A stretch of DNA of 64,000 nt from Mucilaginibacter sp. (GTDB lineage: Bacteria > Bacteroidota > Bacteroidia > Sphingobacteriales > Sphingobacteriaceae). Positions within the stretch are counted from its first letter, which is position 1. Each line of letters begins with the position of its first letter. The notes below the pieces were generated by a model. That model had not been told where the DNA came from, made no database searches, and worked only from the letters and a program-made list of their open reading frames with translations. A program made the translations under genes and the position numbers. This document shows positions 15,647 through 23,215 of the stretch, piece after piece. The stretch covers positions 124,001-188,000 of the forward strand of contig JARLHA010000059.1 of assembly GCA_031292485.1 (NCBI GenBank). Reading direction: 5' to 3'.

Positions 15647-18283
15647 TTACTCAATCGGCTTGCCCTTTGGCGGAGCTGTTTTGCTGCTGTCCTTCGCCGC
15701 TTTTATAACCGGCAATTTTGCTGGAAAACTAAGCGTCGTATCTTTCGACATATCGCTGACCGGCAGGCTGGCCGGTACTGTTTTTATGTAGTTATCCTTT
15801 GCCGCCTTTATAACCGACTGCTTTGCCGTACTGTCTTTGGCGGTTTTTAATACAGGCAGTTTTCCGAGAGTAGTTTTTAAGGTGCTGTCTTTAGCCGCTT
15901 TGTTGCCGGTTGTTTTTTTGTCGGTTGCTTTGCCTTTGGCAGCTTTTGCAGCAGCGGCTTTGGCCTCGGCCTTCTTCTTCTTTTTATTAAATGACGGGAT
16001 GATCGATTCTTTTGATACAGGCCTGTCTTTTGGCTTCCAGATAAAGCCTTTTAATATTTTATCGTCTTCGGTAAATTTATTAAGCGGGCCGTATTTGTTT
16101 TCGGGCTTGGTATAAAAGCCCATATTGGTCACTTTGTTATCCTTAAAATCCGCCCTGATCTTACTGCTTAATGAACGCTGCATACCGCTGATGGTCATTT
16201 TTCCGCTGTCGCGGGCAAAATAAATACTTTCGGCATTGCCTTCTATCAGCATGCGGTGCAGTTTATCATCCTTAAAAAAGCCCCGCATCCGTTTGCCGGC
16301 CACCTGGTTAAAGTGCACCGAATCGGTTTTTTCAATATTTACAATAAAAGCGTGGGGCCACATGGTCATGTTGTCGAGTTTCTTGTGTTTCATCTGCAAA
16401 TGGATGGTATCCCCCGAAAGTTGCGAGCCCTGTGTCCACATCATCGGATTAACATAACAGCGGATGGTGGAGTCGCTGTTGCTGTAAAACATCGAATCAG
16501 CTTTAGCCTGCAGGTCCGATTTAAACATTTTGAAACTATGGTGTGCTATAATTATCCTGATGCGCGCCGTATCGCTTGGCTCATGCAGCTTTGCCGTTGC
16601 GATGGAATCAGCCAGTTGTTTTTTTGCGATACTATCCTGCTCCAGCTGCTTTTTGGTGAGTTTTTTTTTCTTTATGACAATGGGTTTCGGCTTGCCAAAA
16701 ATTTCGCGTTGCAGGAAGGTTGAGTCTATTTTTAACACAGCACGGGCACCAATTAAAAACTTCGATTCTTTTACTTTTGTTTTTTTCTTTACGGTTGTAT
16801 CAATCAAATGGGCCAGGCGCTGTTTTTCGAAATAAACCTTCAAATCCTTATAGGTCATTATTTGCGTTTCAATCGTATCGGCCGACATATAGATAGAATC
16901 CGTTTTCATCTTAGACGTATCCTTTCCGCTTAGCTTTTTGAGGGGCAGTTTATCCGTAGCTTCGGGTTTGCCCGTATTCTTAGCCAATGGAGTTCCGCCC
17001 GGCTTTTTTGCAGGCACTATTTTGGTTTTCGGCGCATTGCTTTTAGCTATCAACTTCTTAACTGTCGAATCCCCTTTTAGCAAGGCAGTAGCCTTATTAA
17101 CCGTCGCTGGTAGATCTTTTTTTGGCAGTACAGCATTGATCTGCGGCGACAGTTTTTTAAACGCAGAATCGGTTCTTGATAAATTTTCTGCCTGGATGCG
17201 TTTGATTAGTTCGTCCTTTTTAATCAGGGCAGAATCAATCAATTTGTTCTTTTGGTCGCTACTCATGATGCCGGTTTTACCAGGTATAGTCTTTTTGATC
17301 AGCTGATCCATGGTAATCGCATCCTTTTTTTGCGGCTGTAGCTTTTTTAATGAATCCGCCCTGGCCGCCGAGTCGGCGTTGGTGGTGTCCTTTTGCTCAG
17401 TAACCATAATCACATATGGGTCATCCGTAATGATGGTACGTTCGTCGGCCTTAAAATAAGTGCCCAGGTTCCCCCTGATAGTCGTTTTTTGCTCCCTGTC
17501 GTTAAAAATTACATGTTTAACCGCCCGTCCGTAGCCTTTCAGCTTGTCATAAAACAAACTGTCGCCCTTTAGCGATTTTGTTCCCGAGTGATAAAAGTTA
17601 TTTTTTCCGAAGGAGGCTTGTTCATTCACCGTGTTATAATTGCCGTTTTCGGTATACAGGGTATCCTTGTCTTTCTCGTTTTTGGTGCTGTAAATATTGG
17701 TTGGCCCGTAAAAATAGGAGATTCGCGTACCTGTATTGTAGCGCATGGTATCTGTTTTTACCAGCGCATCGGGCGTTTTAAGCGATACATCGTACCTGAA
17801 ATAAGAATCGCGGCTGACTGCGAAATAATATCCGTTTTTACTTAGCAGGACATTGTCTTTATTAACCAGTTTGCCGCCATCGGTGTAGGTGCCGATACGG
17901 GTTGCCGTATTATAGTTGAGGTGATTGGTGGTTAAAATAGCATCCTTATCCACCAGGCGCACATTGTCCGTTAATATGGCTACCTTGGTATTGCCGTTGT
18001 AATTCAGCTTGTCCGAATAAACATTCAGGGTATCGCCCTGGTTAATATGTACGTTGCCGAATGCATCCACCGCATTATCCTTAGGGTAAAAATAAGCGCT
18101 ATCTGAACTTAGCGTGGAGAAATCCTGCTTAAAAGTACCCTGGTAAACCTTTATAATATCCTTACCGTTAAGTTTTATGCCTGTGCTGCTTTGGGATTTG
18201 ATCAGGTTGACAATTGACTTTTTTTGGCCCATAGCAACCCCCGCGGCAAGCAATAAACAAAAACTCAAAACATATTTATTCAC
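15647..18283 (-). CDS. OstA-like protein (LptA/LptD N-domain related), extended
   Basis: An 878-residue exported protein with the signal peptide KYVLSFCLLLAAGVAMGQ. Residues about 35-290 carry repeated beta-jellyroll strands of the OstA/LptA type (GTFKQDFSTLSSDSAYFYP, NVHINQGDTLNVYSDKLNYN, RIGTYTDGG). Related domains bind or carry lipopolysaccharide in the periplasm, so a role in LPS export is plausible but inferred. A Lys/Ala/Pro-rich low-complexity linker follows (about 310-450), then a second strand-rich part, and the C-terminus repeats KLPVxKxAKDS-like units. The start is GTG at 18283, supported by a -7 box (TAATTTTG, 18296-18289) with 5 nt between. It is divergent from tilS. Confidence 0.82.
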   Translation of the reverse strand: MNKYVLSFCLLLAAGVAMGQKKSIVNLIKSQSSTGIKLNGKDIIKVYQGTFKQDFSTLSSDSAYFYPKDNAVDAFGNVHINQGDTLNVYSDKLNYNGNTKVAILTDNVRLVDKDAILTTNHLNYNTATRIGTYTDGGKLVNKDNVLLSKNGYYFAVSRDSYFRYDVSLKTPDALVKTDTMRYNTGTRISYFYGPTNIYSTKNEKDKDTLYTENGNYNTVNEQASFGKNNFYHSGTKSLKGDSLFYDKLKGYGRAVKHVIFNDREQKTTIRGNLGTYFKADERTIITDDPYVIMVTEQKDTTNADSAARADSLKKLQPQKKDAITMDQLIKKTIPGKTGIMSSDQKNKLIDSALIKKDELIKRIQAENLSRTDSAFKKLSPQINAVLPKKDLPATVNKATALLKGDSTVKKLIAKSNAPKTKIVPAKKPGGTPLAKNTGKPEATDKLPLKKLSGKDTSKMKTDSIYMSADTIETQIMTYKDLKVYFEKQRLAHLIDTTVKKKTKVKESKFLIGARAVLKIDSTFLQREIFGKPKPIVIKKKKLTKKQLEQDSIAKKQLADSIATAKLHEPSDTARIRIIIAHHSFKMFKSDLQAKADSMFYSNSDSTIRCYVNPMMWTQGSQLSGDTIHLQMKHKKLDNMTMWPHAFIVNIEKTDSVHFNQVAGKRMRGFFKDDKLHRMLIEGNAESIYFARDSGKMTISGMQRSLSSKIRADFKDNKVTNMGFYTKPENKYGPLNKFTEDDKILKGFIWKPKDRPVSKESIIPSFNKKKKKAEAKAAAAKAAKGKATDKKTTGNKAAKDSTLKTTLGKLPVLKTAKDSTAKQSVIKAAKDNYIKTVPASLPVSDMSKDTTLSFPAKLPVIKAAKDSSKTAPPKGKPIE

Positions 18284-18288
18284 GATGG

Positions 18289-18296
18289 CAAAATTA
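18289..18296 (-). promoter_or_regulatory. Promoter -7 box (TAATTTTG) of the OstA-like gene
   Basis: Ends 5 nt before the GTG start codon, predicting a leaderless or nearly leaderless message. Confidence 0.6.
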
Positions 18297-18321
18297 GTTT
18301 TTTGTTGGGGTTTTAAATTAA

Positions 18322-18329
18322 TAATTTTG
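18322..18329 (+). promoter_or_regulatory. Promoter -7 box (TAATTTTG) of tilS
   Basis: Ends 4 nt before the tilS ATG at 18334. A TTTG at 18301-18304 lies 17 nt upstream and could be the -33 element. Confidence 0.65.
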
Positions 18330-18333
18330 ATGG

Positions 18334-19668
18334 ATGCTGCCGGTTAAACTTTTTACTGATTTTATCGACCTGAATAACCTGTTCGGGCACAGCAGCAAGG
18401 TACTGGCAGCTGTGAGCGGGGGTATGGATTCTGTGGTAATGGTTCATTTACTTAAATCGGCAGGTATTAATTTTGGTATTGCCCATTGTAACTTCCGGTT
18501 ACGGGGCAATGAATCAACCCGTGACCAGGAATTTTGCCGCAGACTTGCCGAAAAGTTGCAGGTTCCGTTCCATACCATCAATTTCGATACTTTAAAGTAT
18601 GGCGCCGATGAAAAAATATCTACCCAAATGGCCGCCCGCGATCTTCGCTACCGATGGTTTGAAGAAGTAAAGATGCAATCAGGGTACTCAGTTATAGCGC
18701 TTGCGCACCATCAAAACGATGCAATTGAAACAATATTGTTAAACCTTATCCGCGGCACCGGCATTGCAGGCATGCATGGCATTTTGCCAAAGAATGGTGC
18801 ATTGGTTCGGCCATTGTTGTGTTTAAACCGGGACGAGATAAAAAATATCATTGATGAAAACGGGCTGGATTATGTAGAGGACAGCTCAAATGAATCCACC
18901 AAATATGCCCGTAATAAGCTCAGGCTTGAAGTGATCCCAAAACTAAAAGAGCTTAATCCGGCCCTGGAACAAACGTTTGAGAAAAACCTGCAGCATTTCC
19001 GTGAGCTGGAACAATTGCTGGAGCATACGGTTGCTGAATTAAAACAGCAGCTGTTTGTTTACCAGGATGGGGAGGTATACCTTTTGCTGGATGAGTTAAA
19101 AAAATTGGAGCCGCAAAGACTCTTGCTGTTTAACCTTTTACAAGCGTTTGGCGTTAACGAAACTATTGTTGATGACCTCATCGCGTCGCTGGATAAACAT
19201 CCGGGGCGGTTATTTGAAACGCCCGGTTACCGGCTGGTGCTTGATCGCGGCAAACTGATCATCAGCCACATTGACTGCCCGGCAGGTGGGGAAATATGGA
19301 TCCGTTTAAACGACCGGGAACTGGAGTACCCGGGGTATAAACTCACCATATTACATGATGACAGCCCGCTCATCATAAAAAACAATCCTTTGGCGGTATC
19401 AATTGATACTGATTTACTGATATATCCGTTAACTTTGCGCGCCTGGCGGCATGGAGATCATTTTTACCCGCTCGGCATGCGTGGCAACAAGAAAATAAGT
19501 GATTTTTTTATAGGGGAGAAAGTGCCGCTACATAAAAAAAATGAAATACCTTTATTGATCAATGGCAACGGCGAGGTGATATGGGTTGGCGGATACCGGC
19601 CCGATGAACGTTATAAAGTAAGTAAGGAAACTAAAAAAGTAACTATATTCGAGTTGGTGAAAATTTGA
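18334..19668 (+). CDS. tilS: tRNA(Ile)-lysidine synthase
   Basis: Adds lysine to the wobble C34 of the tRNA-Ile that reads AUA, using ATP. The 444 residues show the PP-loop motif SGGMDS at 28-33, NFRLRGNESTRDQEF and LAHHQNDAIETILLNLIRGTGIAGMHGI, typical of TilS, then a helical linker and a C-terminal substrate-binding domain (WRHGDHFYPLGMRGNKKISDFF). The ATG at 18334 follows its -7 box by 4 nt; another ATG at 18330 is out of frame. It is divergent from the OstA-like gene, an arrangement I recall from related genomes. Confidence 0.96.
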   Translation: MLPVKLFTDFIDLNNLFGHSSKVLAAVSGGMDSVVMVHLLKSAGINFGIAHCNFRLRGNESTRDQEFCRRLAEKLQVPFHTINFDTLKYGADEKISTQMAARDLRYRWFEEVKMQSGYSVIALAHHQNDAIETILLNLIRGTGIAGMHGILPKNGALVRPLLCLNRDEIKNIIDENGLDYVEDSSNESTKYARNKLRLEVIPKLKELNPALEQTFEKNLQHFRELEQLLEHTVAELKQQLFVYQDGEVYLLLDELKKLEPQRLLLFNLLQAFGVNETIVDDLIASLDKHPGRLFETPGYRLVLDRGKLIISHIDCPAGGEIWIRLNDRELEYPGYKLTILHDDSPLIIKNNPLAVSIDTDLLIYPLTLRAWRHGDHFYPLGMRGNKKISDFFIGEKVPLHKKNEIPLLINGNGEVIWVGGYRPDERYKVSKETKKVTIFELVKI

Positions 19669-19767
19669 AAATGAGTTGATTTGAAGATTTAAAAATTCTT
19701 TTCTTCAGCATTTGTAACCAAAACCATTTTCAAATTGTCACATCTTTCAAATTATCAAATTAAAAAA

Positions 19768-20250
19768 ATGGGCGATAAACCGGCATTTACCGAAAAACAA
19801 TACCTGGGTCGTGAGTTTATACCGCTTACCATCCGCCTGGTTTTGGCTATGTTTTGTTTTGCCGCCTACTTTTTTACTGATGAGCGCGAACGGAACGGCG
19901 ACCTGCTTGTAGTGGTTGGTTTTGCTATTATTATCATTTCTATCATTATGGGGTTTTTACTCCATTTTCGTACCCGTATCTTAAATAAAAGTGTTTTGCT
20001 GGATGGTTTATGGACCACCCGCCTGGTAAAGATTGACCTTAACAGCATTATAAAAGCTGAGCAGGGCCAGTACAGCAGGTACCTTTTTAATAACCCGGTA
20101 TATAACCTGCACTCCAAAGGAACCATCCGCTTTTTTGCCTCCGGTAAAGAAGCCATCTTTTTAACCGACCGCGACGGCCTGGTTTACATCATCGGCTCAC
20201 ATAACGCCAACGAGTTTTTAAGGGCGATCAAGGAGGAAATGAAGAAATAG
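19768..20250 (+). CDS. Small membrane protein with PH-like C-terminal domain
   Basis: Starting from ATG 19768 (MGDKPAFTEKQYLGREF) it is 160 residues long. Two hydrophobic spans (LTIRLVLAMFCFAAYFF and LLVVVGFAIIIISIIMGFLL) come first, then a soluble part with KIDLNSIIKAEQGQYSRYLF and GTIRFFASGKEAIFLTDRDGLVYIIG, which resembles a bacterial pleckstrin-homology-type strand pattern. The frame is open to an upstream TTG, but that part is low-complexity. It follows tilS by 99 bp on the same strand. Function unknown. Confidence 0.75.
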   Translation: MGDKPAFTEKQYLGREFIPLTIRLVLAMFCFAAYFFTDERERNGDLLVVVGFAIIIISIIMGFLLHFRTRILNKSVLLDGLWTTRLVKIDLNSIIKAEQGQYSRYLFNNPVYNLHSKGTIRFFASGKEAIFLTDRDGLVYIIGSHNANEFLRAIKEEMKK

Positions 20251-20405
20251 TTCATTAGTTCACTGGTTTATTGGTATTTGCAGTCGGATAATACGTTGTA
20301 CTGTGTTTCTCGCTCCAATCATCGGGCAAAAGACCAATAAAGGTCTTCCGGCGGATATTTTACAAACTATCCACTAATGAACAAATGAACCAGTGAACTA
20401 ATGAA
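20251..20405. repeat. Perfect 18-bp inverted repeat flanking a 119-bp spacer
   Basis: ttcattagttcactggtt at 20251-20268 begins right after the stop of the membrane gene; its exact complement lies at 20388-20405 and covers the stop codon of the EEP gene. The left copy plus four more bases recurs identically at 34481-34502. The spacer contains no ORF of interest. Confidence 0.75.
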
Positions 20406-21510
20406 CCAAAGAGACGTCACTCCTAACCGGGTAATGATCTGATAGCTTTTTTTCGGTTACGAAATAGTTTTTAATGTCGAATTGCGGGCTGGACATGATA
20501 TAATCGATCTGAAAGTTGGGGAAACTCCCGTTATAGGTTTGTCCAAACCCGGATCCTTTTTCACGAAAAGCATTTTTCAGGCCTTTTTCCATATAATTTA
20601 CCGCATACGAGGCGGGAGTATCGTTAAAGTCGCCGGTTATAAGGTATGGATAGGGGCACTGTGCCGCATTCCCCTTTATTTTCATCACCTGGCTGCTCCT
20701 TTTTATAAATGCCGTTTTTAATTTACTGCCCAGCCGGCGGGTGGACGAAATATCCGTTTTTCCCTGGTGGGTAATACTGTTGATATATTTGTAGTCTTCG
20801 GGATCAAACCGGATAGATTGCAGGTGGACACTGTAAAACCTGAATTGCCGGTCGCCTTTTTTTACATCGATATAGATACAGGCATTTTCGCTTTTTCTGT
20901 CAGATAGGGGTATAAATCCATGATCAATAATGGGGAGCTTTGAAAATATAGCTATGCCGATGGCTTCGGTACTGTTGTAAATCACCGGTTCAAAATAATA
21001 ATAGCCATGCCCTAAAATTTTTGCTATCGAGTCGCGCATATCATATTGCCCATGGGTGCGGCTGTAAAACTCCTGGAAGCCAATGATGTCAGGCTGTTGG
21101 TGGTTAATGATACCTAGGATCTCATGCTTGGTTGAAGTATCGTTGGCAGCGCCATACCGTTTAAAATTATGCACATTATAGGTCATTACCCTGATAATAG
21201 CTGAATCCGCCGGCGCCCCGTCACCGCTGCTTGCATGAAAACCAATGGTGTTGCTGAGCACCCGCCAGCCGCAAAAGATGCATACTACAGGTAAAAGCCA
21301 GTAACGTTTTTTGCGGAGGAACCAATAAACGGCCATAATAACGTTGGCCATTAATAAGAAAGGGTAGGCAAGGCCGAAAAAGGCAAACTCCCAAAATATT
21401 TTCGGATCAACAACGGGCGCGAAATAGCTAATTATTAACGCAAGGGATAAAACGATGTTTAAGCATATAATTACTTTATCAATAAAAGCTAAATTGTTTT
21501 TATCCTTCAT
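20398..21510 (-). CDS. Membrane-anchored endonuclease/exonuclease/phosphatase family protein
   Basis: A 370-residue protein with three N-terminal hydrophobic spans (VIICLNIVLSLALIISYF, FAFFGLAYPFLLMANVIMAVYW, YWLLPVVCIFCGW) and a C-terminal EEP-fold hydrolase. Catalytic signs: VMTYNVHNF (Asn), IIGFQEFY (metal Glu), FYSVHLQSIRF (His), LITGDFNDTPAS (Asp/Asn) and LSDHYPVRSDV (Asp-His pair). The active domain would face the periplasm or cytoplasm depending on topology, which I cannot settle; nucleic acid, lipid or phosphate ester substrates are all possible. Its ATG lies inside the end of the upstream rhomboid gene (11-bp overlap), so translation is coupled. Last gene of the mutL-rhomboid-rhomboid run. 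Confidence 0.88.
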   Translation of the reverse strand: MKDKNNLAFIDKVIICLNIVLSLALIISYFAPVVDPKIFWEFAFFGLAYPFLLMANVIMAVYWFLRKKRYWLLPVVCIFCGWRVLSNTIGFHASSGDGAPADSAIIRVMTYNVHNFKRYGAANDTSTKHEILGIINHQQPDIIGFQEFYSRTHGQYDMRDSIAKILGHGYYYFEPVIYNSTEAIGIAIFSKLPIIDHGFIPLSDRKSENACIYIDVKKGDRQFRFYSVHLQSIRFDPEDYKYINSITHQGKTDISSTRRLGSKLKTAFIKRSSQVMKIKGNAAQCPYPYLITGDFNDTPASYAVNYMEKGLKNAFREKGSGFGQTYNGSFPNFQIDYIMSSPQFDIKNYFVTEKKLSDHYPVRSDVSLVH

Positions 21511-22369
21511 TATTGCTTGCGCGGAATAATATTTCTTTTTCCTGTTTGGTAAGGCTGTCGTAGCCCGAACGTGAAATTTTATCTAATATTAAATCTACTT
21601 CCTCCTGCCGCGGCGCCCCTGACGATTTACCTGAGTAGTTTGAAGACACCACTTTCATTTTTGGCCTGGGTTTAAATACTTTGGCGATGCTGGCGATCCA
21701 GTCGTTCCCTTTTTGCAGCTGTTTAATATAAATAAAACCGATCAGTGCGCCGCCCAGGTGCGATAATTCGCCCCCGGCATTGGCGCTGGTGATGCCGAAG
21801 AAATCAATAACAATAAAAAACAGCACCAGCCATTTTAATTTTACCGGGCCTATCAGGATGAGTGGTATCGTATAGTTGGGCAATTGGGTAGCAGTGGCCA
21901 CCATAACAGCCATCACGCCGGCCGAGGCCCCCACCAGGGTACTATTGTCGGCAACGTGCAATTGGGTGTAAAAGGGGAGTACATTATAACAAAACACAAA
22001 CAAAAACGCTCCGGCGAAGCCTCCCATTAAATATAATCCGACAGTCCGTTTTTTGCCCAGGAATTCTTCAAATATTTGGCCGAACCAATACAGCCAAAGC
22101 ATGTTGAACAGGATATGGAAAATACCGGCATGCATAAACATGTAGGTTAAAGGCGTCCAGAAATGCGTAAGCAGTTTGTGTAAAGAAGCAGGCAGTAAAA
22201 GATACTCGGTCGTTAAGTTTTCTAAATTATGCGAGTTAAAAAAAAGTGTTTCAAATATAGAAGGCACATTAACCAGCAAAAACACAATAATATTAATACC
22301 AATAAGCAAGTTGAGCTTACTGCCCGAATGGAGCATTTTGAGTTGTATTTCTTTCCAGAGAGTGCTCAT
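21500..22369 (-). CDS. Rhomboid protease with C-terminal cytoplasmic tail
   Basis: A 289-residue intramembrane serine protease. Seen: HAGIFHILFNMLWLYWFG (80-97), catalytic GASAG with Ser149, and SHLGGALIG with His204. After the last span comes a basic linker and a conserved-looking tail, EEVDLILDKISRSGYDSLTK (about 260-280), similar to a DUF6576-type tail seen on some Bacteroidota rhomboids. It overlaps the start of the EEP gene by 11 bp and follows another rhomboid by 117 bp. Confidence 0.92.
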   Translation of the reverse strand: MSTLWKEIQLKMLHSGSKLNLLIGINIIVFLLVNVPSIFETLFFNSHNLENLTTEYLLLPASLHKLLTHFWTPLTYMFMHAGIFHILFNMLWLYWFGQIFEEFLGKKRTVGLYLMGGFAGAFLFVFCYNVLPFYTQLHVADNSTLVGASAGVMAVMVATATQLPNYTIPLILIGPVKLKWLVLFFIVIDFFGITSANAGGELSHLGGALIGFIYIKQLQKGNDWIASIAKVFKPRPKMKVVSSNYSGKSSGAPRQEEVDLILDKISRSGYDSLTKQEKEILFRASNNEG

Positions 22370-22486
22370 GATAGCTAAAATGTACTTAAAGATAACCCTA
22401 TTTTTTTAAAAAAGTTGTATCGCTACATGCATTTTACAAATTATTAACAGTGCGGGTATTTTTGTGCCCGAAAATTAGAAAAACGC

Positions 22487-23182
22487 CTACCTGTACCGCC
22501 AGATTTTTATCATGATGAAACCCAGCAGCGCACCGCCCAAATGCGCGAAATGGGCTACGTTATCTCCGGCAAACTGGCCAAAACCCGAAATCAACTCGAT
22601 TATTATATAAATAGGGATAATATATTTAGCTTTAATAGGAACTGGCACAAACAACAGCATTAGCTCGAGGTCCGGGTAAAGCATCGCAAATGCCACCAGG
22701 ACGCCAAAAATGGCACCCGACGCGCCAACAACGGGGCCAAAATAAATCGCCTTTAACTGATCGGGAACCGAGGGATCGCGTATATCAAATGGTGGCACTG
22801 TAAAAGAGCCCGTCATAGCATGAACTTCGTACGCCTGCACAATCATTTGAAAAGCAATGGCGCCTATGCCGCAGATAAAATACAGGTTAAAAAACTTTTT
22901 CGGGCCGATGGCATATTCCAGTATGGGGCCAAAAGAAAACAGGGCAAACATATTAAACAGGATGTGTGCCCAGCCTCCGTGGATAAACATGTAGGTGATT
23001 ATTTGCCATGGCCTGAAAAACGGCGAATTAAAATAAAATACCCCCAGGTTACTTACAATCTTTACATCGTACTGCCCGTTACTTAAAACTATAAAAGGGA
23101 TAAAACAGATCAGGTTGGCGAGCAACAGGTATTTTACAACCGGCGTTAAATTATCAAATGGGGATTGTCTTTGTGGACTCAT
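22487..23182 (-). CDS. Rhomboid family intramembrane serine protease
   Basis: 231 residues, six predicted spans. HGGWAHILFNMFALFSFGP (68-86), catalytic GASG with Ser155, and AHFAHLGGALLG with His214 form the complete rhomboid set. It starts 34 bp after mutL with only a weak hairpin (cccgcacctgcggg, 23201-23214) between, so it is probably in the same transcript. The pair of adjacent rhomboids differs in length and in tail, and so is not a recent duplication. Confidence 0.93.
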   Translation of the reverse strand: MSPQRQSPFDNLTPVVKYLLLANLICFIPFIVLSNGQYDVKIVSNLGVFYFNSPFFRPWQIITYMFIHGGWAHILFNMFALFSFGPILEYAIGPKKFFNLYFICGIGAIAFQMIVQAYEVHAMTGSFTVPPFDIRDPSVPDQLKAIYFGPVVGASGAIFGVLVAFAMLYPDLELMLLFVPVPIKAKYIIPIYIIIELISGFGQFAGDNVAHFAHLGGALLGFIMIKIWRYR

Positions 23183-23215
23183 AATAATTATGTGGTAAAG
23201 CCCGCACCTGCGGGA

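Noticed and set aside
22369..22487. Recent duplication as origin of the two adjacent rhomboids
   Set aside because: They differ in length, tail and most residues outside the catalytic motifs.
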